Assembly: GCA_023228745.1 (NCBI GenBank)
Contig: JALOAP010000036.1
Coordinates: 1-13,670 of the forward strand
Length of the DNA stretch: 13,670 nucleotides
Source: Dehalococcoidia bacterium
GTDB taxonomy: Bacteria > Chloroflexota > Dehalococcoidia > Tepidiformales > Tepidiformaceae
Direction of reading: 5' to 3'
A program made the translations under genes and the position numbers. Each line of letters begins with the position of its first letter. The stretch's first letter is position 1. Positions 1 through 6,609 of the stretch are shown here, in pieces. The notes beneath the pieces were generated by a model that saw only the letters and a program-made list of their open reading frames with translations, ran no database searches and had not been told where the DNA came from.

Positions 1-1288
1 GCGTCGCCTGGCCCTTCACGGTCATTGCGATTTCCGGGTGGCCAATCGAACGCGTGAACGGGTCGATGCCGTCGGAGAGGCGTGCCCCTTCGCCCGTGCG
101 GTAGGTTAGCTCTTCCACGAAGCGGGCCATGCCCTCCATGTCGCCCCACTCGAGCCCGTTGCCCTCAGGCAGGTAGCCGCGCTGTGTCGCTTCCATGTAG
201 GCGGAGCACGCCTGGCCGGTCTCGATCGCATCGAGGCCCCAGTCGTTCGTCCGATCGATGAGCCAGGCCACGAAGTTGATGTCGTCGACGCCGCAATTCG
301 CGCCCATCGACCACGCTGGCTCGTATTCGACCGACTCCATCTTCACCTTCCACGGCCCGTCCGTGATTTCCACTTCCTTCTTGCAGGCCACCGGGCAGGC
401 GTGGCAGGTCGGGTCCTCAATGAGGATGTTCTCCTTCACGTACTCACCGCTGATCAGCTCCGCGCGGTCGCCGAAGGAGGTCTCCTGGCTGTTGTGCGCG
501 CCAAGCGCCCCGATCGTGTTCGTGATGTTCATCAGGACGTTCGTGCCATAGACCGAGAGGCCGCCCTTACGCGGCGAAGTGAGAGCCGCTTCGTCCATGA
601 TCTTGGCCAGCGCCACAGACCGTGCGCTCTTCCACGCCTCCCGGTCGATGGGGTGCGGATAGTTGCGTGTGGCCTTCACCACGACCGCCTTCAGCCGCTT
701 GGAACCACCGACCGCCCCCGTGCCACCCCGGCCCGCAGCGCGCTCGTTCTCGTTCAGCCACGCGGAGAAGCGCACCTGGTTCTCGCCCGCCTGGCCGATG
801 GCCATCACGCTGATGTTGTCGGCCCCGTGGCGCTCCTTCATGGTCGCGATCGTCTCGTGGATGCCGAGCCCCCAGATGTCCGTCGCGTCCCGCAGCTCGA
901 CCGTCTCATTCGTCACGAGGGCGTAGACGGGCGTTTCCGACTTACCACTGAAGACGAGACCATCGAAGCCAGCCCAGCGCAGCCGTGCTGCGCTCCAACC
1001 ACCCATGTGGCTATCGGTCACCGTACCCGTCAGCGGGCTCTTGGTGACAAAGGCGAGGCGGCCGCTCATCGACGCTTCGGAGCCGGTCAGCGGGCCATTC
1101 ATCAGGCAGAGGATGTTCTCCGGGCCAAGCGGATCGACGCCCGGGCCGTTTTCGAACACGTACCGGACCCCGAGCCCCCGGGCGCCGATATACTTCCGCG
1201 CCCAGTCCTCCGGGATGGGCCGGTATTCCACTGCGCCAGACGTGAGATCGATATGACCAACGCGGCCCGCATAGCCCCCTAGCGCCAT
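1..1288 (-). CDS. aor: aldehyde:ferredoxin oxidoreductase (tungsten-type, AOR family), partial: C-terminus beyond left edge
   Basis: This gene encodes a cytoplasmic oxidoreductase expected to oxidise aldehydes to carboxylates, passing electrons to ferredoxin through a tungsto- (or molybdo-) bis-pterin and one 4Fe-4S cluster. About 429 codons are visible of the roughly 600 usual for the family. The N-terminal cofactor-binding domain is clear: GGYAGRVGHIDL near residues 4-15, ARGLGVRYVF near 35-44, and a TKSPLTGT...DSHMGG stretch near residues 82-96. A C-x2-C-x3-C motif (C295, C298, C302) matches three of the four cluster cysteines; the fourth would lie past the left edge. The text EYEPAWSMGANCGVDDIN after it is also typical of AOR domain 2. 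The ATG at 1288 has a GGAGG site 6 nt upstream and is the family's usual N-terminus. It is the last gene of the minus-strand block, behind a 162-nt gap. Substrate cannot be told from the sequence; tungsten versus molybdenum is inferred from the family. Confidence 0.95.
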   Translation of the reverse strand, partial: MALGGYAGRVGHIDLTSGAVEYRPIPEDWARKYIGARGLGVRYVFENGPGVDPLGPENILCLMNGPLTGSEASMSGRLAFVTKSPLTGTVTDSHMGGWSAARLRWAGFDGLVFSGKSETPVYALVTNETVELRDATDIWGLGIHETIATMKERHGADNISVMAIGQAGENQVRFSAWLNENERAAGRGGTGAVGGSKRLKAVVVKATRNYPHPIDREAWKSARSVALAKIMDEAALTSPRKGGLSVYGTNVLMNITNTIGALGAHNSQETSFGDRAELISGEYVKENILIEDPTCHACPVACKKEVEITDGPWKVKMESVEYEPAWSMGANCGVDDINFVAWLIDRTNDWGLDAIETGQACSAYMEATQRGYLPEGNGLEWGDMEGMARFVEELTYRTGEGARLSDGIDPFTRSIGHPEIAMTVKGQAT

Positions 1289-1294
1289 TTCGCG

Positions 1295-1299
1295 CCTCC
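1295..1299 (-). promoter_or_regulatory. ribosome binding site of the AOR gene
   Basis: On the minus strand this reads GGAGG, 6 nt before the ATG at 1288. It fixes the start of the oxidoreductase and shows that this gene has its own efficient initiation site despite lying last in the block. Confidence 0.75.
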
Positions 1300-1345
1300 A
1301 GCATCTCTCGACGGAGAGGTAGTCAGGCCCGCAGACTACTCCAAA

Positions 1346-1351
1346 TGTCAA
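1346..1351 (-). promoter_or_regulatory. possible -35 hexamer for the AOR gene
   Basis: The minus strand reads TTGACA here, 58 nt upstream of the AOR start. It lies in the only AT-rich patch of the gap. No convincing TATAAT-like partner follows at the standard distance, so the call rests on one hexamer and the position. Confidence 0.2.
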
Positions 1352-1383
1352 TATGCTGGGCATAGCAGAACGGTGTCCCGGTG

Positions 1384-1460
1384 TGGCGGGAGTGCTGGGT
1401 GCGCACTGCCCAGTGCGCCCGGCTTCCGGCTACCGGCTACCGGCTACCGGCTACTGACTA
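1384..1460. repeat. degenerate tandem heptamer array, eleven units
   Basis: From 1384 the sequence divides into consecutive 7-nt units without slippage: tggcggg, agtgctg, ggtgcgc, actgccc, agtgcgc, ccggctt, then four exact copies of ccggcta (1426-1453), then ctgacta. The exact copies are unambiguous. The flanking units are degenerate but share the register and the alternating gtgc/ccgg flavour. On the minus strand the core unit is TAGCCGG. The VOC stop codon is the TAG of the first exact unit met by the ribosome. Similar arrays occur at 9794-9852 and 12787-12828. Confidence 0.7.
1401..1418. terminator. perfect 8-bp inverted repeat downstream of the VOC gene
   Basis: GCGCACTG and CAGTGCGC are separated by two bases, which gives a perfect palindromic arm of 8 bp (6 bp with a 6-nt loop as RNA). 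It lies 33 nt beyond the VOC stop on the minus strand, so it could end or attenuate the upstream operon before AOR. No T-run follows, so intrinsic termination is doubtful. The hairpin is made of heptamer-array units and may simply be part of that repeat. Confidence 0.35.
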
Positions 1461-1855
1461 ATGAACTCCACCCAGTTCCCGTCCGGGTCTTCGACCATGC
1501 CGATGCTCACACCGGGCCGAATCTCCCGCTCGGTGATGACGACGCGGTAGCCGGCGGCTTCGCACGCCTTCAACATCTCCCCCAGGTTCGAAACGGAGAT
1601 GGTCCAGTAGCGGTAGCCGTAGGCGCCCTGGATCCCGCCAGCCGGCGCCGCGGCCGGCAGTTCCGCCGCCGGCACCACGAGCTTGATGAGACTCGTCCCG
1701 CACATCAGCCGCTCCATCGTCCCGCCGCCGCCCGGGAGTGGCATCGTGCCGACGTGCTCGAAGCCGAGCGTGTCCCGGTAGAACGCGAGCGCCTTCGCGC
1801 CGTCGCGCACCACGATACCGAGGTCGATTGAATCCTTCGTGAGCTGTACTCCCAT
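1451..1855 (-). CDS. VOC/glyoxalase-fold protein, 134 aa
   Basis: This is a small cytosolic vicinal-oxygen-chelate superfamily protein with two beta-alpha-beta-beta-beta modules. The first runs over about residues 8-62 (IDLGIVVRD, then ALAFYRDTLGFEHVG). The second runs over about residues 79-133 (YWTISVSNLGEMLKACEAAGYRV, ending DPDGNWVEFIS). The usual metal ligands are largely absent: the first His position is L12, the first Glu position K58 and the second His position Y83, while E130 is kept. Lactoylglutathione lyase (GloA) activity is therefore unlikely, and a substrate-binding or different VOC chemistry is possible. The ATG at 1855 has GGAGGG 7 nt upstream (1863-1868). It follows the CoA-binding gene by 17 nt, so it is probably co-transcribed. 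Its last codons and stop fall inside the heptamer array. Fold confidence is high; function is unknown. Confidence 0.88.
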   Translation of the reverse strand: MGVQLTKDSIDLGIVVRDGAKALAFYRDTLGFEHVGTMPLPGGGGTMERLMCGTSLIKLVVPAAELPAAAPAGGIQGAYGYRYWTISVSNLGEMLKACEAAGYRVVITEREIRPGVSIGMVEDPDGNWVEFISQ

Positions 1856-1862
1856 GTCCTGT

Positions 1863-1868
1863 CCCTCC
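1863..1868 (-). promoter_or_regulatory. ribosome binding site of the VOC gene
   Basis: The minus strand reads GGAGGG, 7 nt before the ATG at 1855. It sits in the 17-nt gap after the CoA-binding gene's stop codon and decides the VOC start. Confidence 0.7.
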
Positions 1869-1872
1869 TGCT

Positions 1873-3279
1873 TCAGCGCGCGAGTTTGCCCAGGGCAAAC
1901 GCGGCACGTTCGACGCTGTAGAAAACCGCCAGGCCCCGCGCGATCAGGTCGTCGCGGACGCTATCGATGAGCTCGCGGTGCTCCGGGTTCGGTGTCTCCG
2001 TCGGGCCGAGCACGACAGCCACCGGCTTCGCCGATGCCTGCACGACGCCAGCGAGGCGGTTGCACGCGTGACGCAGCCGCTCGCCCGCATCCGGGCGGCC
2101 CAGGAACCAGTCTTCGCCGATGTTCGCGATGGCAACGTCGTAGGCGTCGCTCTGCAGCATGAACTCGAGCAGGCCATTCGAAGACACACCGCTGCCGGCA
2201 AGGATCGACTGGTCGACCGGGTTGCCCACCCAGTCGGCGAGCATCGGCGCCCGCTCGCGCACCTTTTCGCGCACATCGCCGGGCAGGGGAACGACCTCGA
2301 GGCCGTTCTCTTCGCAGGCGTCGGCCGATTGCACGCTCCGGCCACCTCCACCACCGACGACCGCAATTCGGCGGCCGTCGAACCCGGGCAGCAGCGCGGC
2401 AGCCACCATCAGGTCGAGCAACTGCTCCTGGTTGCGCACCTCGATCGCGCCGGCCTGGCGGATGACCGTCGACCAGAGTTCCGCGGCGCCTGCGAGCGCG
2501 GCCGTGTGCGACACCGCTGAGCGAGCACCCGCGGTGGTACGGCCTGCCTTGTGGATGATGACCGGCTTCTTCGCCGCTGCCGCACGAAGCCCCTCGAAGA
2601 ACCCACGCCCGTCGGGGACACCTTCGACGTAGGCGCCGATGGCCTTCGTTTCGTCGTCGTCGGCGAGCCAGCGGAGCATTTCGCCCGGCGTTATGTCGAC
2701 GCCGTTCCCGTAGTTCGCCACCTTCCCAAAGCCGAGGCCCCGCGCACTCCCGCGCACGATGACTTCGACCGCGTTGTTGCCGCTCTGGCTCAGGAAGGCG
2801 ACACCCCCGCGCGTCTGCGGCAGGTCCGGGCGGAAGGCCACGCCCCCGGCCGGGTGATAGACGCCCATGCCGTTCGGGCCGAGGATGCGAACACCGCCCG
2901 CGGCCGCACGCGCTTCAATCTCCTGTTCGAGCTGCGCCGCGGCGGCATCGCCGGTCTCGCTGAAGCGGCCGGTGAAGAGATGCAAGAACGGCACGCGCTT
3001 TTCGCCGCACTGCGCCACCAGGTCCAGCACCGCGCCCGCCGGTACACACGAGATCACGAGATCGACCTCGCCGGGCACATCGCGCAGCGCCGGGTACGCC
3101 TTGTACCCCGCGACCTCGTCCGCGCGCGGATTTATCGGGTAGACCGCACCTTCGAACCCGAATTCGCGCAGGGATCGGACGTAGTCGTGGCCCGGGCTAT
3201 CGACGCTAGTCGAAGCGCCAGCGACAGCGACGGAACGAGGGCGGAAGAGGCGGGTCAGGTCACGGGTCGAAGCAGCCAC
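1873..3279 (-). CDS. CoA-binding protein, ADP-forming acyl-CoA synthetase alpha-subunit-like, 468 aa
   Basis: The protein has the layout of the alpha part of ADP-forming acetyl/acyl-CoA synthetases. A Rossmann-like CoA-binding domain comes first (about residues 10-138: RSVAVAGAS, GAVYPINP, VDLVISCVPA, ILGPNGMGVY). Two succinyl-CoA-ligase/flavodoxin-like domains follow (about 158-290 and 305-460), with SQSGNN at 164-169, the YVEGVPDGR and KAGRT motifs, and VGNPVD in the third. H258 in SHTAALAG matches the histidine that is phosphorylated in this family. There is no ATP-grasp (beta) domain in the protein or nearby, so on its own it would lack the nucleotide-grasping half. The gene starts with GTG at 3279, 9 nt after the addA stop, with no clear Shine-Dalgarno sequence, suggesting translational coupling. 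Position next to AOR suggests work on acyl-CoA or acids made from aldehydes, but this is inferred. Confidence 0.88.
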   Translation of the reverse strand: MAASTRDLTRLFRPRSVAVAGASTSVDSPGHDYVRSLREFGFEGAVYPINPRADEVAGYKAYPALRDVPGEVDLVISCVPAGAVLDLVAQCGEKRVPFLHLFTGRFSETGDAAAAQLEQEIEARAAAGGVRILGPNGMGVYHPAGGVAFRPDLPQTRGGVAFLSQSGNNAVEVIVRGSARGLGFGKVANYGNGVDITPGEMLRWLADDDETKAIGAYVEGVPDGRGFFEGLRAAAAKKPVIIHKAGRTTAGARSAVSHTAALAGAAELWSTVIRQAGAIEVRNQEQLLDLMVAAALLPGFDGRRIAVVGGGGGRSVQSADACEENGLEVVPLPGDVREKVRERAPMLADWVGNPVDQSILAGSGVSSNGLLEFMLQSDAYDVAIANIGEDWFLGRPDAGERLRHACNRLAGVVQASAKPVAVVLGPTETPNPEHRELIDSVRDDLIARGLAVFYSVERAAFALGKLAR

Positions 3280-3288
3280 GGGGCGATT

Positions 3289-6200
3289 CTACGCGAGGCG
3301 CTCCCTCCGGGCAGGGGCCGCCAGCCGCGCTTCGACCTCGGCGATGACACCGGGAAGGTCGGTGATGTGGCGCTCGCGGGGTTCGGCGCCGCGCAGGAAC
3401 ACGAACGTGCAGCCCGCCACTGGCCGCCCGAGCCGCCCGGCGAGTTCGCCCAGGGCAAGTGCGTAGACCGCGCCCTGGAGCCGGTACCGCTCCATCGCCG
3501 CGTCGATCTCCTCGTCTTTGTCCACGCGGTCGGTCTTGTAGTCGACGATCACCAGCCCCTCCGGCGTGTCGTAGAGCAGGTCGATAAAGCCTTCGAGGAC
3601 GGTGCCGGCCGCCGGGGCGCCGACATACACCTCGCGCCAATAGCGGCCCTGCACGGCCCGCCGCACGGAGGGCGCCCGGAGTGCCGCGCGAGCTAGTTCG
3701 GCGACCTCCCTGGCTGCCCAGGGGATGCCCTCGGCGGCGGCCTGGGCCTCTGCAGCAGCATCGAGGCCCTCGCCGGTAGCGAGGTCGATCGCCTGCAGCG
3801 TGGTGTGCACGGCGCGGCCGATGTTCGTGCCCGCGCGGCCGCGGCGCCAGGTGTGCGAAGCGTCGTCTTCGGCTTCGCCGGTGCCCGCGATCTCCGTGGC
3901 GGCGCGGGCGCGCGGCGCCACCGCAGAAGCGATCAGGTTCTCGCGCTGGCGGCGCCACTCACCTTCGTCGAGCCCGTCGTCGGCCATCGTCACCGCAGCG
4001 GGTGTCATAGCATCGAGCGTGCCCGGCGTCTCTTCGAACGGCCGCCAATGGTCGCGGATCTCCTGGCAGGCGGCCCAGAGCAGCCCCGCGTGGGTCGCAG
4101 CAGGGTCCCGGTTCGGAATGTGATGCACGCTGACAATCAGGTGGTCGCGTGCACGCGTGGCGCCAACGTAGAGCAGGCGCAACTTCTCGTGCCTGTTCTG
4201 CTGGTTTTCGTCGCCCGCCAGTGCGGCATAGCCTGCGGTTTCGAAGCGCGACGTTTCGTTCCCTGTCCTGAACTCCGGGGGACCATCCTCGCGCCAGAGC
4301 AACTTATCGCGCGTACCCAGCTCCTTCACGTTCAGCCCGGCCAGCGCGACCACGGGGAACTCGAGCCCCTTCGCCGCGTGGATGGTCATGATCCGCACGG
4401 CGTCGTCGTCCTCCTGTGCCACCACCGTGTCGGTCACCATCACGTCGTCGTCGGCCTGCTGCCGAAGCCACGCGACGAACTCGCGGAGCGTGGTGCCACC
4501 AGCCTCGGCGAAGGCGCGCGCCTGGTCGAGCACGAAGCGCAGCCGCTGCCACCGTTCCCGCGGCCGGTTGAACGCGAACGCCAGTTCGAAGAGCTTCCGC
4601 TCGCGGATGACGCGTTCGATGAGTTCGTTCAGGCCGAGCCACCAGCGCTCGTCGTGGAGGGCGCGCAGCATCTCCATCGCCTCCGCCACCGGGTGATCCG
4701 CGGGCACCGGCTCCGGCCGCCCGTGCCGTTCGCCGGGTGCACTCGACCAGCGGTAGGTCGCCGTGTAGTCCCACTTGCCCCGCGCCTGCACCCACGCGAC
4801 AAGTTCGTCGTCGCGGCAGGCGAAAGCGGGCGATCGCAGCGCGGCCACCAGGGCCACCTGATCGGTCGGGTCGTCGATGGCGGCGAGGATATTCGTGAGA
4901 TCGCGCACTTCCTGCGTGTTGTAGAGCAGCGAACGGCTGACAATCCGGTAGGGCACGCCCTGCGCCTCCAGCTCCCGTTCGAGCCACGGCAGGGTGGTGC
5001 GCGTCGGCAAGAGCACGGCGATGTCGCCGTACTCTGCGGCGCGTTGCTCCTTCGTGTCGCGGTCGACGATGGTCCACCCCCTGGCCTTCACCTCGCGGAG
5101 CGCAGTCACCAGCTCGGCCGCTTCGAGGCGGCGCACGTCGTCAACGTTCGTGGCGGCTTCGTTCGGACGCCCGAGCAGCACCACCGGGAGCGCCGCGCTC
5201 ACATCCGGGCGGCGTGCATCGAGTGCCACGTAGCGGGGCTGGGCGTCGCCGTCGCCCTCCCGCATGAGGCGCTCAAACACCTCGTTCACCCAACGGACGC
5301 TGCGGCGAACCGTGCGGAAGTTCTGCTTCAAGAGCACCTCTTCGGCGCCGAAGGCCTGGCGCGCCTGCCGATACAGCCCGATGTCCGCTCCCCGGAAGCG
5401 ATAGATCGCCTGCTTCGGGTCGCCCACGAAGAAGAGGCGCCCGGGAGCGATCGGGAGCGCATGCCACGGCTTCCCGGCGACGTCCGGCTCGTCCGTCGCG
5501 AGCAGCGCCGCGATTTCGAGCTGGATCGGGTCGGTGTCCTGGAATTCGTCGATCAGGATGGCGCGGTAGCGCGCGGCGACCGCGTGGCGCACATCCGCAT
5601 TCTCGCGCAGAAGGTCGCGCGCGAGGACGAGGAGGTCGTGGAATTCGAGCATGCCGCGCGCGCGCCGCTCCGCCGCGTACTCCAGTACGAACTGGCGCAC
5701 CCGTTCGAGCAGCGGGAGGACGTGGGCCGCGTGGTACGCCTTCAGCACCCGGGCACGCGCCTCCTCGGCGCACTTCAAGCCCGCCCGCACTTCATCTCGC
5801 ACATCCCGGCCGCCCCAGAGATCCGCCCTGCCGAGGTTGCCGCCGGTCTGGAATTTCGCCTTAAGGACGGCAAGGCGTTCGTCCTCCGACGTTGCGGCGA
5901 GCAGGTCGTCGTACCGGGCGACCGCTGTTTGCACCAGGGCGAACAGCCGGTCAGTCTCGTCGCGGCAGCACTCAAGCTGCCCACGAACGCCATCCAGTGC
6001 CGCAAACAGCTCCGCCAGGTCGAGCTTTGGTTCCGCCTCCGGGAACCGGAAGGCCGCCAGGCGGTCCCAGCGGGCGTGCAGCTCACGCGCGAGTTCGTGC
6101 AGGTAGCCCACCGTGAGCCCGAGCCGCAGTGCCGCCACGATCGGCAGGCCGTGGCTGTCATCGCTCAGCAGCGTCTCGATCAGCTCCCGCCAGCGCTCGT

Positions 6201-6609
6201 CGAAGGCGATGCGGCCACGCACGTCGTCGAGGATTTCGAGCTTCGGTGGCATGCCCGCTTCGAGCGGATAGAGCGCGATGATGCGCTGGGCGAAGCCGTG
6301 CAGCGTCGAGATGGAGGCGGCATCGATCTGCCCGAGCGCCTGCTGAAAGCGGCCGGCATCGTCGCCGCTCTCCCGGACCTCGCCCTCCAGCCTGGCGCGG
6401 ATGCGGTCCCGGAGCTCGGCCGCGGCCGCCTCGGTAAAGGTGATGGCGGCAATCTGCTGGAGTTCCAGGCCGCCGCGAACGAGCGCGACGATGCGGTTCA
6501 CCAGCTCGCTGGTCTTGCCCGTACCCGCACCCGCTTCGACAAACAGCGTGGCATCGAGGGCGGTGGCGATGCGTTCACGCGCCGCCTGGTCCGCAAGTGG
6601 CGCCGTCAT
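3289..6609 (-). CDS. addA: AddA-like ATP-dependent helicase/nuclease subunit, 1106 aa
   Basis: This is the helicase-nuclease subunit of an AddAB-type complex, which unwinds and resects double-strand DNA ends for RecA-dependent repair. All UvrD/SF1A helicase motifs are visible: Q motif (Q8), Walker A AGAGTGKT (26-33), motif Ia with ITFTEAAAAEL, Walker B DEFQD (354-358), GDPKQ (396-400), TIHAAKGLEF (742-751) and YVGATRAR (814-821). The C-terminus carries a RecB-like PD-(D/E)XK nuclease with D1010, D1023 and K1025 (GFIDLL...VDYKTD) and an upstream GRAVHTTL histidine. Length fits AddA (about 1100-1250). The ATG overlaps the addB stop as ATGA, so translation is coupled. No frameshift or missing motif is seen. 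The neighbour lacks a helicase domain, which argues against an AdnAB pair, where both subunits have one. Confidence 0.93.
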   Translation of the reverse strand: MTAPLADQAARERIATALDATLFVEAGAGTGKTSELVNRIVALVRGGLELQQIAAITFTEAAAAELRDRIRARLEGEVRESGDDAGRFQQALGQIDAASISTLHGFAQRIIALYPLEAGMPPKLEILDDVRGRIAFDERWRELIETLLSDDSHGLPIVAALRLGLTVGYLHELARELHARWDRLAAFRFPEAEPKLDLAELFAALDGVRGQLECCRDETDRLFALVQTAVARYDDLLAATSEDERLAVLKAKFQTGGNLGRADLWGGRDVRDEVRAGLKCAEEARARVLKAYHAAHVLPLLERVRQFVLEYAAERRARGMLEFHDLLVLARDLLRENADVRHAVAARYRAILIDEFQDTDPIQLEIAALLATDEPDVAGKPWHALPIAPGRLFFVGDPKQAIYRFRGADIGLYRQARQAFGAEEVLLKQNFRTVRRSVRWVNEVFERLMREGDGDAQPRYVALDARRPDVSAALPVVLLGRPNEAATNVDDVRRLEAAELVTALREVKARGWTIVDRDTKEQRAAEYGDIAVLLPTRTTLPWLERELEAQGVPYRIVSRSLLYNTQEVRDLTNILAAIDDPTDQVALVAALRSPAFACRDDELVAWVQARGKWDYTATYRWSSAPGERHGRPEPVPADHPVAEAMEMLRALHDERWWLGLNELIERVIRERKLFELAFAFNRPRERWQRLRFVLDQARAFAEAGGTTLREFVAWLRQQADDDVMVTDTVVAQEDDDAVRIMTIHAAKGLEFPVVALAGLNVKELGTRDKLLWREDGPPEFRTGNETSRFETAGYAALAGDENQQNRHEKLRLLYVGATRARDHLIVSVHHIPNRDPAATHAGLLWAACQEIRDHWRPFEETPGTLDAMTPAAVTMADDGLDEGEWRRQRENLIASAVAPRARAATEIAGTGEAEDDASHTWRRGRAGTNIGRAVHTTLQAIDLATGEGLDAAAEAQAAAEGIPWAAREVAELARAALRAPSVRRAVQGRYWREVYVGAPAAGTVLEGFIDLLYDTPEGLVIVDYKTDRVDKDEEIDAAMERYRLQGAVYALALGELAGRLGRPVAGCTFVFLRGAEPRERHITDLPGVIAEVEARLAAPARRERLA
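6606..6609 (-). other. ATGA stop-start overlap of addB and addA
   Basis: On the minus strand the four bases ATGA contain both the start of addA (ATG from 6609) and the stop of addB (TGA, 6608-6606). This is the classic arrangement for translational coupling and is consistent with equal production of two subunits of one complex. Confidence 0.9.

Larger units (their letters stand above)
1289..1450. other. intergenic region between the VOC and AOR genes
   Basis: This 162-nt gap holds, in minus-strand order, a heptamer array with an embedded hairpin (1384-1460), then an AT-richer patch (about 1341-1370), then a weak 5-bp inverted repeat (ctctc/gagag around a gacg loop at 1305-1318) and the AOR ribosome binding site. 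The AT-rich patch reads TTGACA on the minus strand (1351-1346), a perfect -35 hexamer, but 16 to 18 nt downstream there is no good -10 match, so a separate AOR promoter is possible but not shown. Confidence 0.5.

Noticed and set aside
401..1282. A 293-codon open frame on the plus strand opposite AOR
   Set aside because: The minus strand codes a clear AOR with cluster cysteines and pterin motifs; the plus frame has none.
1305..1318. 5-bp inverted repeat before AOR as an operator
   Set aside because: The arms are short and it overlaps the leader near the ribosome binding site; the chance occurrence is high.
1426..1453. CRISPR-like repeats
   Set aside because: Units are 7 nt with no spacers and no cas genes are near.
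2551..3696. A 381-codon open frame spanning the addA/CoA-binding junction on the plus strand
   Set aside because: It crosses two well-supported minus-strand genes and has no motif or ribosome binding site.
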